In this document: positions 1 to 9,327 of the stretch, piece by piece
How positions within the stretch are numbered: position 1 is the first letter of the stretch
Layout: each line of letters opens with the position of its first letter
Assembly (NCBI GenBank): GCA_018449715.1
Contig: JAAVVA010000001.1
Location: forward strand, 1-64,000
Direction: 5' to 3'
DNA length: 64,000 bases
DNA from: Acidobacteriaceae bacterium dw_441
Lineage (GTDB): Bacteria > Acidobacteriota > Terriglobia > Terriglobales > Acidobacteriaceae
Program-made: the position numbers and the translations under genes
The notes under the pieces: model-generated
What the model saw: the letters and a program-made list of their open reading frames with translations, nothing else
What the model was told of the DNA's origin: nothing
The model's database searches: none

Positions 1-6
1 ATGAAG

Positions 7-36
7 CGCCGCCCGCTTCTACGGAAGCGGGCGGCG
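7..36 (+). other. Intercistronic hairpin upstream of rpsJ
   Basis: A perfect 13-bp inverted repeat (7-19 with 24-36) closes a TACG tetraloop. No T-tract follows, so it is unlikely to terminate transcription. It lies about 40 nt before rpsJ and may be an RNA processing or stability element, or the pause between an upstream gene (tuf is usual there) and the S10 operon. Confidence 0.5.
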
Positions 37-76
37 ACTCAAACAAGTTCTTTGCGTAAAGAAAAGAGAGAAGACG

Positions 77-394
77 ATGGCAGGACAGAGAATCAGGATT
101 CGTTTGAAGGCTTATGACTACCGCGTACTCGACACCTCCACGGGAGAGATTGTTGAGACGGCCAAGCGCACGGGCGCTCAGGTTGCAGGGCCGATTCCGT
201 TGCCGACGATCAAGAACAAGTATTGCGTTCTGCGTTCGCCCCACGTTGACAAGAAGTCGCGCGAGGCCTTCGAGATCCGCACGCACAAGCGCCTGATCGA
301 CATTCTCGAGCCGACCCAGCAGACCGTGGACGCCCTGATGAAGCTCGACCTCCCGGCTGGTGTGGACGTAGAGATCAAGACCGTTCAGAAGTAA
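77..394 (+). CDS. rpsJ: 30S ribosomal protein S10
   Basis: S10 of the small subunit head, also the NusE partner of NusB in antitermination. The 105-residue length is typical. It starts [19 protein letters not shown] and contains the family stretches GPIPLPT and [20 protein letters not shown]. The ATG follows a purine-rich AAAGAGAGAAG Shine-Dalgarno. It opens the ribosomal supercluster of this window; rplC follows after 67 nt. Confidence 0.98.
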   Translation: MAGQRIRIRLKAYDYRVLDTSTGEIVETAKRTGAQVAGPIPLPTIKNKYCVLRSPHVDKKSREAFEIRTHKRLIDILEPTQQTVDALMKLDLPAGVDVEIKTVQK

Positions 395-461
395 GGATCG
401 AAGTTTTAGCAGTACCTACAGTGCCGGCGTGAAGCCAGCATGATGAGGAAAGGAAAAGAAG

Positions 462-1202
462 ATGTCAGTACAGGGAATTCTCGGTAAGAAAGTCGGTATG
501 ACCCAGATGTTCGATGAGAAGGGTGATGTTCACCCGATCACCGTTCTGAAGGCGGGTCCCTGCGTGATTACGCAACTCAAGACCCTGGCCAAGGACGGCT
601 ACGATGCCGCGCAGATCGGCTATGTCGACTTCGTCAAGGCTTCGAAGGTAAACAAGGCCATGACCGGCCACTTCGCCAAGTCGAATGTTCCTCCGGTTCG
701 TATCCTCAAGGAAGTTCCGCTTGAGGCTCCTGCGACTGGCGAGAACGGCGAGCAGGCAGAGGGTGTGAAGGCGGGCGATCGTATTCTGGTCGATATCTTC
801 GCCGACGACAAGTTCGTGGATATTATCGGAACCTCGAAGGGACGCGGCTTTGCCGGTGTCATTCGTCGTCACGGTTTCGGCGGCGGCCCCAAGTCGCACG
901 GCCACATGTTCCAGGTGCAGGGTTCGATCGGCGCATCGTCGTTCCCCTCGCGCGTTTTCCCTGGCCAGCGTATGCCCGGCCACATGGGACACGATCAGGT
1001 GACGGTTCGCAACCTGCGCATCCGTGGAATTGATCTGGACGATAACCTTCTGCTGGTCGAGGGCGCTGTTCCCGGACCGCGTGACGGATACGTTCTGATC
1101 TCGAAGGCCAAGGCTCCGCCGCGTGAGCGTCGTGGCTTCGGCGGATCGGGCACGATCGATCCTCTGAAGGCTTCGAAGAAGGCTTCGGCGAAGAAGAAGT
1201 AG
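462..1202 (+). CDS. rplC: 50S ribosomal protein L3
   Basis: L3, an early 23S rRNA assembly protein near the peptidyl transferase centre. At 246 residues it is longer than the usual ~210, owing to a small internal insertion and a basic tail (KASKKASAKKK). The N-terminus GILGKKVGMTQMF and the GFAGVIRRHGFGGGPKSHG loop that reaches the catalytic centre are clear. AGGAAAGGAA precedes the ATG. A large hairpin (1209-1250) separates it from rplD. Confidence 0.98.
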   Translation: MSVQGILGKKVGMTQMFDEKGDVHPITVLKAGPCVITQLKTLAKDGYDAAQIGYVDFVKASKVNKAMTGHFAKSNVPPVRILKEVPLEAPATGENGEQAEGVKAGDRILVDIFADDKFVDIIGTSKGRGFAGVIRRHGFGGGPKSHGHMFQVQGSIGASSFPSRVFPGQRMPGHMGHDQVTVRNLRIRGIDLDDNLLLVEGAVPGPRDGYVLISKAKAPPRERRGFGGSGTIDPLKASKKASAKKK

Positions 1203-1208
1203 TTTTGA

Positions 1209-1250
1209 GCGGCCCGCGCCTTCGGCGCAAGGATTGAAGGCGCGGGCCGC
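1209..1250 (+). other. rplC-rplD intercistronic hairpin
   Basis: A perfect 15-bp GC-rich stem (1209-1223 with 1236-1250) with a 12-nt loop starts 7 nt after the rplC stop. It lacks a U-tract, so read-through into rplD is expected. It could modulate relative expression, RNA decay, or bind a ribosomal protein. Confidence 0.5.
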
Positions 1251-1356
1251 GTAAACAAGCAACAACCCTCTGCTCGGGGAACAGACCGGGAAATGCAGAG
1301 TAACAACGTCAGGGCGCGCCGCAACGATGGCCGCACAGAAAGAGAACGGAAGCACG

Positions 1357-2031
1357 ATGGCAAACATCAACGTAGTGAATCTCGGAGGATCGAAGGTCGG
1401 CGAGTTTGAGCTGGCCGATGCGGTCTTCGCCGGAGAGATTAACGATGCACTTCTTTGGGAGGCGGTGAAGCACTATCGCGCCGCTCTGCGCCAGGGAACT
1501 GCCGCGACCAAGAACCGGAAGCTGGTCTCGGGAGCCGGCAAGAAGCTGTGGAAGCAGAAGGGCACCGGCCGCGCTCGCGTGGGCTCGATCCGCACCCCGC
1601 TCTGGCGTGGCGGCGGTACGGTCCACGGACCTCAGCCGCGCAGCTATGAGTATGCGTTCCCGCAGAAGAAGCTGATGGGCGCGCTGCGCTCGGCCATCAC
1701 GGCGAAGATCAGCGAAGGCAAGATCACCATCGTCGATTCGTTCTCGGTTCCCGAGGCCAAGACCAAGCTCTATCGCCAGGCACTCGACAAGCTCGAGGCG
1801 GGCAAGACCACTCTGCTGGTTGAGACGAGCAAGATGCTGGACGAGAAGCTTTATCTCGGTTCGCGCAACCTGCCGGGCGTCGAGCTGGTTCTCAGCTCCG
1901 AGGTTCACCCGTACGACCTGCTTCGTTACGAGCACGCCGTCTTCTCGAAGGACGCCATTGAGGCCCTTCAGGAGACGCTGAAGAAATATGTTTCGAAGCG
2001 TAAGACCGCTTCCGATAAGGAGGTCGCGTAA
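1357..2031 (+). CDS. rplD: 50S ribosomal protein L4
   Basis: L4 (about 224 residues from this start), a 23S-binding protein lining the exit tunnel; in E. coli it represses the S10 operon. The tunnel loop is recognisable (KLWKQKGTGRARVGS, then RGGGTVHGPQPRSY-like residues). An upstream in-frame ATG at 1327 would add ten residues, but MANINVVNLGG is the family-like N-terminus and GAACGGAAG lies just before 1357. Its stop abuts the rplW start (TAAATG). Confidence 0.95.
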   Translation: MANINVVNLGGSKVGEFELADAVFAGEINDALLWEAVKHYRAALRQGTAATKNRKLVSGAGKKLWKQKGTGRARVGSIRTPLWRGGGTVHGPQPRSYEYAFPQKKLMGALRSAITAKISEGKITIVDSFSVPEAKTKLYRQALDKLEAGKTTLLVETSKMLDEKLYLGSRNLPGVELVLSSEVHPYDLLRYEHAVFSKDAIEALQETLKKYVSKRKTASDKEVA

Positions 2032-2325
2032 ATGCCGACCCTGTATACCGTCATTCGCCGCCCGCTGATCACCGAGAAGGGCATGGGCGTCAAGGAGACT
2101 CAGAACACCCTGGTCTTCGAAGTCGCCGAGAAGGCTACCAAGACCGAGGTCAAGCAGGCGGTCGAGAGCCTCTTCAAGGTGAAGGTCGATGCCGTCCGCA
2201 CCGCAATCGTTGAAGGTAAGGAGCGCCGCCGCGGAAAGTTCGCCGGCTACCGCCCTGACTGGAAGAAGGCATACGTCAAGCTGAAGGCCGGCGAGAAGAT
2301 GCCGGAGTATCTCGACAGCCTGTAA
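2032..2325 (+). CDS. rplW: 50S ribosomal protein L23
   Basis: L23 (97 residues) sits at the exit-tunnel rim and docks SRP, trigger factor and SecYEG. The opening YTVIRRPLITEKGM and the motif VEGKERRRGKFAGYRPDWKKAYVKL (read in parts) are family-typical. It begins at the base after the rplD stop, with an AAGGAGG Shine-Dalgarno inside the end of rplD, indicating translational coupling. Confidence 0.97.
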   Translation: MPTLYTVIRRPLITEKGMGVKETQNTLVFEVAEKATKTEVKQAVESLFKVKVDAVRTAIVEGKERRRGKFAGYRPDWKKAYVKLKAGEKMPEYLDSL

Positions 2326-2388
2326 GGCGATGAGTCATTAGTCATCTCGCAATAAAGAGGATGGCTGGAACAGAGCACGAAGTTTCGA

Positions 2389-2437
2389 ACTAGCTGAAAA
2401 GCCGGTGCGAACCGGAAGCGAAAAGCTAGGAGCTAAG
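2389..2437 (+). repeat. AGCT-rich short motif upstream of rplB
   Basis: CTAGCTGAAAAGCC is followed about 20 nt later by AAAAGCTAGGAGCTAAG. Related words occur in other spacers of the ribosomal cluster (4931-4947, 5003-5020, 14464-14487, 14533-14566). The copy here provides the AGGAGCTAAG Shine-Dalgarno of rplB. Confidence 0.4.
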
Positions 2438-2443
2438 AAGAAG

Positions 2444-3268
2444 ATGCCGATCAAATCTTTTAGACCGATTACACCATCGCTGCGCTTTACCACGACGCTG
2501 CGCAACGACGATCTGACGACCGACAAGCCGCATAAGCCGCTTCTCGCCGTCAAGCAGCGCACGGGCGGACGCAACTCCACCGGCGCGCTGACGATCCGCC
2601 ATCACGGCGGCGGACACAAGAAGAAGCTGCGCCTGATTGACTTCAAGCGCGACAAGTTCGGAATTCCGGCGACCGTCAAGACGATCGAGTACGATCCGAA
2701 CCGCAGCTCGCGCATCGCCTTGGTGAGCTATGCCGACGGTGAGAAGCGCTACATCCTTCAGCCCATTGGCCTGAAGGTTGGCCAGTCCATCATGAGCGGC
2801 CCCGAGGCCGACATCCTGGTGGGCAACGCTCTGCCGCTCAAGAACATTCCGGCCGGTACGACGGTCCACAACATCGAGCTTCGTCCTGGCAAGGGCGCGC
2901 AGATGGCCCGTTCGGCGGGATCCTCGGCGCAGCTGATCGCCAAGGAAGGTGACTACGCTCTGCTGAAGCTGCCCTCCGGCGAGACCCGCCGGGTCCTGGT
3001 CGATTGCATGGCGACCGTCGGACAGGTGGGCAACACCGATCACGAGAACGTGACCATCGGTAAGGCGGGACGTAACCGCTGGAAGGGCATTCGCCCGGCC
3101 AACCGCGGTGTCTCGATGAACCCGGTCGACCACCCGCACGGTGGTGGTGAGGGTAAGACCTCGGGCGGACGTCACCCTGTGACGCCGTGGGGCCAGCCGA
3201 CTCGCGGATACAAGACGCGTAACAACAAGCGGACCGATGTGTTTATCGTGAACCGCCGCAGCAAGTAA
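2444..3268 (+). CDS. rplB: 50S ribosomal protein L2
   Basis: L2 (about 274 residues from this start), the conserved protein needed for subunit association and peptidyl transferase activity. [15 protein letters not shown] is the family N-terminus. The conserved [23 protein letters not shown] segment includes the essential histidine. A GTG at 2405 in the same frame would add 13 unconserved residues; AGGAGCTAAGAAG supports 2444. Confidence 0.97.
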   Translation: MPIKSFRPITPSLRFTTTLRNDDLTTDKPHKPLLAVKQRTGGRNSTGALTIRHHGGGHKKKLRLIDFKRDKFGIPATVKTIEYDPNRSSRIALVSYADGEKRYILQPIGLKVGQSIMSGPEADILVGNALPLKNIPAGTTVHNIELRPGKGAQMARSAGSSAQLIAKEGDYALLKLPSGETRRVLVDCMATVGQVGNTDHENVTIGKAGRNRWKGIRPANRGVSMNPVDHPHGGGEGKTSGGRHPVTPWGQPTRGYKTRNNKRTDVFIVNRRSK

Positions 3269-3286
3269 AGGATTCGGAGCTAACAG

Positions 3287-3571
3287 ATGGCACGTTCTAC
3301 GAAAAAAGGTCCGTTTATTGATGACCACCTCATGACCAAGATTGAGGTCATGAACCAGACGAATGACAAGAAGGTCCTTCGTACCTGGTCGCGCCGCTCG
3401 ACGATCCATCCGGACTTCGTCGGCCACACGATTGCGGTTCACAACGGTCGCAAGTTCATTCCGGTCTACGTGACGGAGAACATGGTCGGCCACAAGCTCG
3501 GCGAGTTTGCCGCGACCCGCACCTTCAAGGGCCACTCCGCCAAGACTGAGTCGTCAGCGAAGCCCCGCTAA
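3287..3571 (+). CDS. rpsS: 30S ribosomal protein S19
   Basis: S19 of the 30S head, contacting S13 and the subunit bridge. The 94-residue length is normal. [16 protein letters not shown], the [22 protein letters not shown] core and the [16 protein letters not shown] segment are diagnostic. It follows rplB by 18 nt with a GGAGCTAAC ribosome-binding site. Confidence 0.98.
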   Translation: MARSTKKGPFIDDHLMTKIEVMNQTNDKKVLRTWSRRSTIHPDFVGHTIAVHNGRKFIPVYVTENMVGHKLGEFAATRTFKGHSAKTESSAKPR

Positions 3572-3632
3572 GAAGCATCACGTCTGGCGGGAAGCAAGCA
3601 ATTTTCGTTTTTAGCTTTTCAAGGAAGAAGTC

Positions 3633-4151
3633 ATGGCTAAGGCAGCAGAGAAAACAAGAGAGTTCCGCGCGGAGGCAAAGTTCCAGCGCACCAGCCCGCA
3701 GAAGGCTAAGCTAGTCCTGGACCTGATCAAGGGGCTCCGTGTGGAGCAGGCGATCAATACGGTTCACTTCAACAACAAGCGCATCGCGCCGGTCGTCGAG
3801 AAGGTTCTGCGCTCGGCGGTCCAGAACGCCAACTACCTCTCGCAGGAGCAGGGGCTGGACGTCGATGTGGACAACCTGTACGTGAAGTCCGCGGTGGCCA
3901 ACGAGGGTCCGCGTATGAAGCGTATCCGGCCTGCCCCGATGGGCCGCGCCTTCCGCTACCAGCGTCGTCTCGCCCACATCATTGTGACCGTGGCCGAGAA
4001 GAACAAGCCTGCGACGGGGAAGGTGGTCGAAGAGACCCCGGCGGCTCCCGCGAAGAAGGCGGCAGCTAAGAAGACGGCCACCAAGACCGCGGCGAAGAAG
4101 GCTCCGGCCAAGAAGGCCGCAAAGAAGACGGCGACCAAGAAGGCCGAGTAA
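3633..4151 (+). CDS. rplV: 50S ribosomal protein L22 with basic C-terminal tail
   Basis: L22 lines the exit tunnel through its beta-hairpin. The core (about residues 8-122) has RTSPQKAKLVLDLIKG and RMKRIRPAPMGRAFR. After VTVAEK there is an extra tail of roughly 50 residues made of KKAAAKK/KKTATK/KKAPAKK units, resembling histone H1 or HU tails, so the protein is 172 residues instead of about 110. The tail is in frame, with no sign of a fusion scar. A basic tail could bind rRNA at the surface; that is inference. Confidence 0.96.
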   Translation: MAKAAEKTREFRAEAKFQRTSPQKAKLVLDLIKGLRVEQAINTVHFNNKRIAPVVEKVLRSAVQNANYLSQEQGLDVDVDNLYVKSAVANEGPRMKRIRPAPMGRAFRYQRRLAHIIVTVAEKNKPATGKVVEETPAAPAKKAAAKKTATKTAAKKAPAKKAAKKTATKKAE

Positions 4152-4247
4152 TTTCTCGAGCTTTTGAGGTCCGCCTGGACTAAAATAGAAGTTTTGGATC
4201 ACCGCCCGCCGGCTCAACCGGTCAGGAGCGCAGAGTAAAGGGAAGCT

Positions 4248-4922
<675 letters not shown>

Positions 4923-4930
4923 GTGCAGCC

Positions 4931-4947
4931 GCTAGCTTTCAGCTAGC
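4931..4947 (+). repeat. AGCT palindrome in rpsC-rplP spacer
   Basis: GCTAGCT-TTC-AGCTAGC is a perfect 7-bp inverted repeat just after rpsC. A further CAGCTAAACAGCTAGG lies at 5005-5020, next to the rplP ribosome-binding region. It belongs to the AGCT motif family seen in several gaps of this cluster. Confidence 0.4.
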
Positions 4948-5029
4948 TTGCCTGTGGAACGAGTTTTTTTGATTCAGCCATCTCCGGCGAGGAGTCGGGG
5001 ATGGCAGCTAAACAGCTAGGGGTTTCGTT

Positions 5030-5464
5030 ATGTTGATGCCTAAGAAGGTGAAGTATCGCAAGCAGCAGCGCGGCCGTATGACCGGCAAGGCGTGGCGCGG
5101 CTCCGATCTTTCGTTCGGCGACTACGGCCTGAAGGTCATGGAGTGCGGTTACATCACTGACCGCCAGATCGAGGCCAGCCGTATCGCAATGACGCGTTTC
5201 ATCAAGCGCGGTGGCAAGGTTTGGTTGCGTCTGTTCCCGGACAAGCCGATCACGAGGAAGCCGGCCGAAACCCGTATGGGTAAGGGTAAGGGCGCTCCGG
5301 ATCACTGGGTCTGTGTCGTTCGTCCCGGACGCATCCTGTTCGAGATGGAGGGTGTCAACCCTGAGATAGCCAAAGAGGCCATGCGCCTGGCTGCTCACAA
5401 GCTGCCGCTCAAGACCACGTTTGTACAGCGCCACGACGTCGTAAGCACCGCCGCGGCCAAGTAA
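5030..5464 (+). CDS. rplP: 50S ribosomal protein L16
   Basis: L16 (144 residues) organises the A-site tRNA region of the 50S subunit. It begins [16 protein letters not shown], the canonical L16 opening, so the first ATG is kept although a second ATG is two codons later. The segments [24 protein letters not shown]-like and [10 protein letters not shown] are present. It is followed by rpmC with only a short gap. Confidence 0.97.
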   Translation: MLMPKKVKYRKQQRGRMTGKAWRGSDLSFGDYGLKVMECGYITDRQIEASRIAMTRFIKRGGKVWLRLFPDKPITRKPAETRMGKGKGAPDHWVCVVRPGRILFEMEGVNPEIAKEAMRLAAHKLPLKTTFVQRHDVVSTAAAK

Positions 5465-5483
5465 GAGTTTGAAGGAAAAGACA

Positions 5484-5699
5484 ATGGAACTCGATAAGAT
5501 CCGTAACCTCAGTGACGAAGAGCTCAAAAGCGAGCAGACGAAGGCTGCAGAGCAGCTTTTCCGCATCCGCTTTCAGCAGGGCCTCGGCAACACCGAGGGC
5601 GTCAAGAAGCTGCGGTCGCTGAAGCTCGATATCGCCCGCATCAAGACCGTCGCCCGTGAGCGCGAGCTGGCAGCAGCCGCGAGCAAGAAAGCAGAGTAA
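5484..5699 (+). CDS. rpmC: 50S ribosomal protein L29
   Basis: L29 (71 residues from this start), a small helical-hairpin protein near the tunnel exit beside L23. MELDKIRNLSDEELKSE and FRIRFQQGLGNTEGVKKLRSLKLDIARIKTV are family-typical. A TTG at 5469 would extend it by five residues, but GAAGGAAAAGACA positions a Shine-Dalgarno for the ATG at 5484. rpsQ starts 10 nt downstream. Confidence 0.96.
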   Translation: MELDKIRNLSDEELKSEQTKAAEQLFRIRFQQGLGNTEGVKKLRSLKLDIARIKTVARERELAAAASKKAE

Positions 5700-5709
5700 G
5701 GACTAAGCT

Positions 5710-6042
5710 ATGGCAGAGATCACCAACAACACCGAAGCCGCCGAGCAGACCGCCTCCCGCCGTAACGAGAAGGTCGGCCTGGTCGTCTCGACCAAGATGC
5801 AGAAGACCATCGTCGTCGAGATCGAGATGCGCAAGGCGCACCCCAAGTACAAGCGCGTCATGAAGTCGAACAAGAAGTTCTACGCGCACGACGAGCAGAA
5901 CTCGGCCCGCGTGGGCGATGTGGTTCGCATCCGCGAGGCCCGTCCCCTGTCGAAGCTGAAGCGCTGGTCGCTCGAGGAGATCGTCCGACGCAGCTCGCTG
6001 GCCCTGGCCGACGAGAAGGCTCCCGCGACCGAGGCCAAGTAA
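5710..6042 (+). CDS. rpsQ: 30S ribosomal protein S17
   Basis: S17, a primary 16S rRNA-binding OB-fold protein. The core starts at about residue 20 (RRNEKVGLVVSTKMQKTIVV) and includes RVGDVVRIREARPLSKLKRW. About 20 extra N-terminal residues and an Ala/Glu-rich C-terminal tail bring it to 110 residues, longer than the usual ~85. It is preceded by AAGGACTAAGCT. Confidence 0.96.
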   Translation: MAEITNNTEAAEQTASRRNEKVGLVVSTKMQKTIVVEIEMRKAHPKYKRVMKSNKKFYAHDEQNSARVGDVVRIREARPLSKLKRWSLEEIVRRSSLALADEKAPATEAK

Positions 6043-6139
6043 GCCTGTTTGCGTCGCGGAACCCTGCGGCGCAGTGAGGTTCTGAAGAATTTGAGCCAGG
6101 GGAGTTTGAAGCCCTGGCCGCACCACCAGGAGACGAACG

Positions 6140-6511
6140 ATGTCAGTACAGATGAGAACAATCCTTGACGTGGCCGACAACTCCGGCGCGCGCAAGCTGC
6201 AGGTGATCCTGCCCCTCGGTGGCGGTCTCGGCAAGAAGGCCGGCCTGGGCGACGTCGTCACCGCGGCGGTCAAAGAGGCTTCCCCGGACGGAACCGTCAA
6301 GAAGGGCAAGGTCGTCAAGGCCGTGATCGTGCGGACCCGCAAGGAGTACCGCCGCAAGGACGGAACCTATATCCGCTTCGACCAGAACGCCGCCGTCGTG
6401 ATCAACGATTCGATGGAGCCGGTCGGAACCCGCGTCTTCGGACCCGTGGCCCGCGAGCTGCGCGAGAAGAAGTTCCTCAAGATCGCTTCGCTGGCGCCTG
6501 AGGTCATCTAG
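6140..6511 (+). CDS. rplN: 50S ribosomal protein L14
   Basis: L14 (123 residues) forms intersubunit bridges with 16S rRNA helices. The sequence [20 protein letters not shown], the [21 protein letters not shown] segment and the [23 protein letters not shown] ending are diagnostic in parts. AGGAGACGAACG gives a strong Shine-Dalgarno. A short UUCG-type hairpin (6516-6531) follows the stop. Confidence 0.98.
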   Translation: MSVQMRTILDVADNSGARKLQVILPLGGGLGKKAGLGDVVTAAVKEASPDGTVKKGKVVKAVIVRTRKEYRRKDGTYIRFDQNAAVVINDSMEPVGTRVFGPVARELREKKFLKIASLAPEVI

Positions 6512-6584
6512 TTTTAGCCGCTTCGGCGGCTCATTAAGCGGGTTCCGGCTCCGACAGATCGCCGAGGGTAGGAGAGGTAAAGTT

Positions 6585-6917
6585 ATGGCAGGCATCAAGA
6601 TTAAGCGCAACGATACGGTTGAGGTGATCGCCGGTAAGGACAAGGGCAAGCGTGGCCGCGTTCTGCGCGTGATTACGGAGAAGAATCGCGTTCTGGTCGA
6701 GAACGTGATGCTCGTCAAGAAGCACGTGAAGCCGAACCCGCAGCGCAACATCAAGGGCGGCATCGCCGAGCAGGAAGCTCCGATCCACATCTCGAACGTG
6801 ATGCTGGTCGACGGCGAGGGCAAGAAGACCCGCGTTGGAGCCCGTGTCGAGGGCGACAAGAAGGTTCGTTTCTCCAAGGCGAGCGGAAGCCCGATCGCCG
6901 ACAAGGCGAAGAAGTAA
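6585..6917 (+). CDS. rplX: 50S ribosomal protein L24
   Basis: L24 (110 residues), an assembly initiator of the 50S subunit. The KOW motif lies at the start (KRNDTVEVIAGKDKGKRGRV) and KHVKPNPQRNIKGGI follows. An AGGAGAGGTAAAGTT ribosome-binding region precedes the ATG. Standard spc-operon position between L14 and L5. Confidence 0.97.
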   Translation: MAGIKIKRNDTVEVIAGKDKGKRGRVLRVITEKNRVLVENVMLVKKHVKPNPQRNIKGGIAEQEAPIHISNVMLVDGEGKKTRVGARVEGDKKVRFSKASGSPIADKAKK

Positions 6918-7029
6918 GCGGCAGTTTCCGTCAGAGTTGAGTCGTACGTAGTTCAATAAAAGGATCACCCCACGAAACGGTATACGGCCTCGGCCAACCC
7001 GGAACCGTGGAGAAAGCGAAGACAAGAAA

Positions 7030-7578
7030 ATGGCATCACGTTTCAGAGAGAAGTACGAAAAAGAGATCAAGGTCGCTCTGGGCAAAGAGCTTAACATCGA
7101 GAATGTGATGGCGATCCCGAAGCTTGAGAAGATCGTCGTCAACATGGGTCTCGGCGAAGCGACCCAGAACGTCAAGATCATGGACCCCCTGGTGGCCGAT
7201 CTTGGCGCCATCACCGGGCAGAAGCCGGTGACGACGAAGGCGAAGAAGTCCATCGCCGCATTCAAGGTGCGTGAGGGAATGCCCATCGGCGCGATGGTTA
7301 CGCTGCGTGGCGATGCGATGTACGAGTTCCTGGACCGCCTGATCTCGATCGCTCTTCCCCGTGTCCGCGACTTCCGCGGCGTCTCGTCGAAGAGCTTCGA
7401 TGGCCGCGGCAACTACACGCTCGGCCTGCGCGACCAGCTGATCTTCGCCGAAATCGATTATGCGAAGGTCGACAAGACCAAGGGTATGAACGTCACCATC
7501 GTGACCACCGCGCAGGACGACAATGGCGCCCGCGCACTGCTGAGGGCCTTTGGAATGCCCTTCCGGCAGGGAGCGTAA
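7030..7578 (+). CDS. rplE: 50S ribosomal protein L5
   Basis: L5 (182 residues) binds 5S rRNA and contacts P-site tRNA. Family signatures include [37 protein letters not shown] and [22 protein letters not shown] (read in parts). It follows a 112-nt spacer. rpsZ begins 54 nt downstream. Confidence 0.98.
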   Translation: MASRFREKYEKEIKVALGKELNIENVMAIPKLEKIVVNMGLGEATQNVKIMDPLVADLGAITGQKPVTTKAKKSIAAFKVREGMPIGAMVTLRGDAMYEFLDRLISIALPRVRDFRGVSSKSFDGRGNYTLGLRDQLIFAEIDYAKVDKTKGMNVTIVTTAQDDNGARALLRAFGMPFRQGA

Positions 7579-7632
7579 CAGCAGGGGTCTTCGCGACCGC
7601 AACCGTTTTGGAAGGATAGAGAGTAAAAGGTT

Positions 7633-7818
7633 ATGTCCACTACTGCAAAGCGCGTCAAAGACGCAAGAAAGCCGAAGTTCAAGTCCCGCCAGCACAACCG
7701 CTGCCAGCTCTGCGGTCGTCCTCGCGCCTTCCTTCGGAAGTTCGGCGTCTGCCGTCTCTGCTTCCGCTCGCTCGCTCTCAAGGGAGAGATTCCGGGCGTC
7801 GTGAAGTCGAGCTGGTAA
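7633..7818 (+). CDS. rpsZ: 30S ribosomal protein S14, zinc-binding (type Z)
   Basis: The short 61-residue S14 form. Four cysteines (C24, C27, C40, C43) in CQLC and CRLC make the zinc ribbon expected of the zinc-dependent type; the C-terminus [11 protein letters not shown] is canonical. The paralogue without cysteines is not in this window. AAGGTT precedes the ATG. A strong hairpin follows. Confidence 0.97.
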   Translation: MSTTAKRVKDARKPKFKSRQHNRCQLCGRPRAFLRKFGVCRLCFRSLALKGEIPGVVKSSW

Positions 7819-7826
7819 GTGATCTG

Positions 7827-7854
7827 CGAAGATCGGGAGGAATCCCGATCTTCG
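7827..7854 (+). other. Hairpin after rpsZ
   Basis: A perfect 12-bp stem (CGAAGATCGGGA with its complement) closes a GGAA loop. The next bases (ATCTCTTCAGG) are only weakly T-rich, so it may be a partial terminator or a processing site. It opens the 235-nt spacer before rpsH. Confidence 0.45.
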
Positions 7855-7876
7855 ATCTCTTCAGGTCCAAAGAACC

Positions 7877-7885
7877 TGATAGAAT
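7877..7885 (+). promoter_or_regulatory. Candidate internal promoter before rpsH (extended -10)
   Basis: TGATAGAAT matches an extended -10 element (TGn plus TAGAAT, one mismatch to TATAAT). No good -35 lies 17 nt upstream. It follows the rpsZ hairpin and precedes a 170-nt leader to rpsH, so a second transcription start here would make sense; this is inference. Confidence 0.3.
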
Positions 7886-8053
7886 TAAACGGTCAATCCG
7901 CGTGTGAGGATTTCCGCTCATACGCCCGCTCCAGAGACCTCATTCAAGCCACGGCTTAGGGTGCAGACGTCTGGAACGTAACACTCAGGCAACAAGACAT
8001 TTCCGCTGGTTCTCGCCGGACTGCGCGAGCGAACGGGGAATGAAGGAGAATGA

Positions 8054-8452
8054 ATGAACCTCACCGATCCAGTAGCAGATTTCCTGACCCGCATCCGTAA
8101 CTCCATCCGGGCCCGTCACCAGAAGCTCGACGTTCCCGCCTCCAAGCTCAAGGCTGAGATCGCCCGCATCCTCAAGGATGAGGGTTATATCGCCAACTAC
8201 AAGGCGACCGAGGAGAACGGCCAGAAGGTTATTCGCGTGTACCTGAAGTACGGCGTGAACAACGAGGCCGCAATCCGCGACCTGCAGCGCGTTTCGCGTC
8301 CCGGATGCCGCGTGTATGTTGGCCGTGACGAGATCCGTCGCGTTCAGGGCGGCCTTGGAATCTCGATCATGACCACCCCGAAGGGTGTGATGACCGGACG
8401 CCAGGCTCGTCGCGAAGGTGTTGGCGGCGAGATTCTCTGCGAAGTCTGGTAA
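8054..8452 (+). CDS. rpsH: 30S ribosomal protein S8
   Basis: S8 (132 residues), a primary 16S rRNA binder; the E. coli homologue is the translational repressor of the spc operon. DPVADFLTRIRNSIRARH and the C-terminal LGISIMTTPKGVMTGRQAR plus GGEILCEVW are diagnostic. AAGGAGAATGA lies just before the start. The 235-nt upstream spacer is among the longest in the cluster. Confidence 0.98.
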   Translation: MNLTDPVADFLTRIRNSIRARHQKLDVPASKLKAEIARILKDEGYIANYKATEENGQKVIRVYLKYGVNNEAAIRDLQRVSRPGCRVYVGRDEIRRVQGGLGISIMTTPKGVMTGRQARREGVGGEILCEVW

Positions 8453-8551
8453 TCAGGTTTTAGTTGTAACCGGTAGCTTGTCTGCCGTCGGCTGCAGTGG
8501 AACGAAGAGGAAAGCCGCTTCGCGACTCGCAAGCCACTCAAAGGATTTGAA

Positions 8552-9091
8552 ATGTCTCGTATTGGCAAAAAGCCGATTGTTCTGCCCGCAGGTGTGAAGT
8601 ACACCGTCAATGGCGACAGTGTTCTCGTCGAAGGCCCGAAGGGTAAGGTAACCGCGATGCTCCCGGGTGGCATCAAGCTCGTGGAGAAGGACGGCGCTCT
8701 TCTGGCGGAGCGTGAGAACGATAAGCAGGCTGCGTTCCACGGTCTCGCTCGCGCTCTGGTCTTCAATGCGGTGCAGGGTGTGACCGCTGGCTGGACCAAG
8801 GAGCTTGACATCGTCGGTATCGGATACCGCGTCGAGCTGAAGGGCAAGAACATGGTTGTGTTCACGCTCGGCTACTCGCACCCGATCGAGTTCCCGCTGC
8901 CTGCGGGCATCGAGGTCGCGATCGACCCGAAGCAGACGCACGTGACCATCTCCGGCATCGACCGGCAGAAGGTCGGCCAGGTTGCCGCCGATATGCGCTC
9001 CCTGCGTAAGCCCGATCCGTACAAGAACAAGGGCGTCCGCTATACCGGCGAGAAGCTGAAGAAGAAGGTTGGTAAGACGGGCGCCAAGTAA
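8552..9091 (+). CDS. rplF: 50S ribosomal protein L6
   Basis: L6 (179 residues) lies near the GTPase-associated centre. [17 protein letters not shown], the [18 protein letters not shown] segment and the C-terminal [14 protein letters not shown] are clear. Its last codons (AAGACGGGCGCCAAGTAA) recur almost exactly 53 nt further on, at 9127-9144, in the following 236-nt spacer. Confidence 0.98.
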   Translation: MSRIGKKPIVLPAGVKYTVNGDSVLVEGPKGKVTAMLPGGIKLVEKDGALLAERENDKQAAFHGLARALVFNAVQGVTAGWTKELDIVGIGYRVELKGKNMVVFTLGYSHPIEFPLPAGIEVAIDPKQTHVTISGIDRQKVGQVAADMRSLRKPDPYKNKGVRYTGEKLKKKVGKTGAK

Positions 9092-9327
9092 TCGGGGAAC
9101 GTAGATCGACCCCCGCGCTTTGCGTCAAGACGGGCGCCAGGTAAGCGCCAGTCGGGTGCAAGGTATAGCGCCTGAGCCATAAGTTAGGAACTGGAGGCTG
9201 AGTTGGAAGGTGACTCGGCAAGTTTGAGGAAGCTCAAAGCTCCACCTCCAGTCCCTGTTCCAGATTTCGCAGTTCAACACCGAACGTCGCAGGTACTCCG
9301 GCGACGCTTTTAGGAAGGAAGCAAACT
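9092..9327 (+). other. rplF-rplR spacer with echo of rplF 3' end
   Basis: This 236-nt gap has no gene. AAGACGGGCGCCAGGTAA at 9127-9144 repeats the rplF end at 9074-9091 with one mismatch. ACTGGAGG near 9190 and CCTCCAGT near 9245 could pair over about 50 nt. It ends with TTTAGGAAGGAAGC, the rplR ribosome-binding site. Confidence 0.35.
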
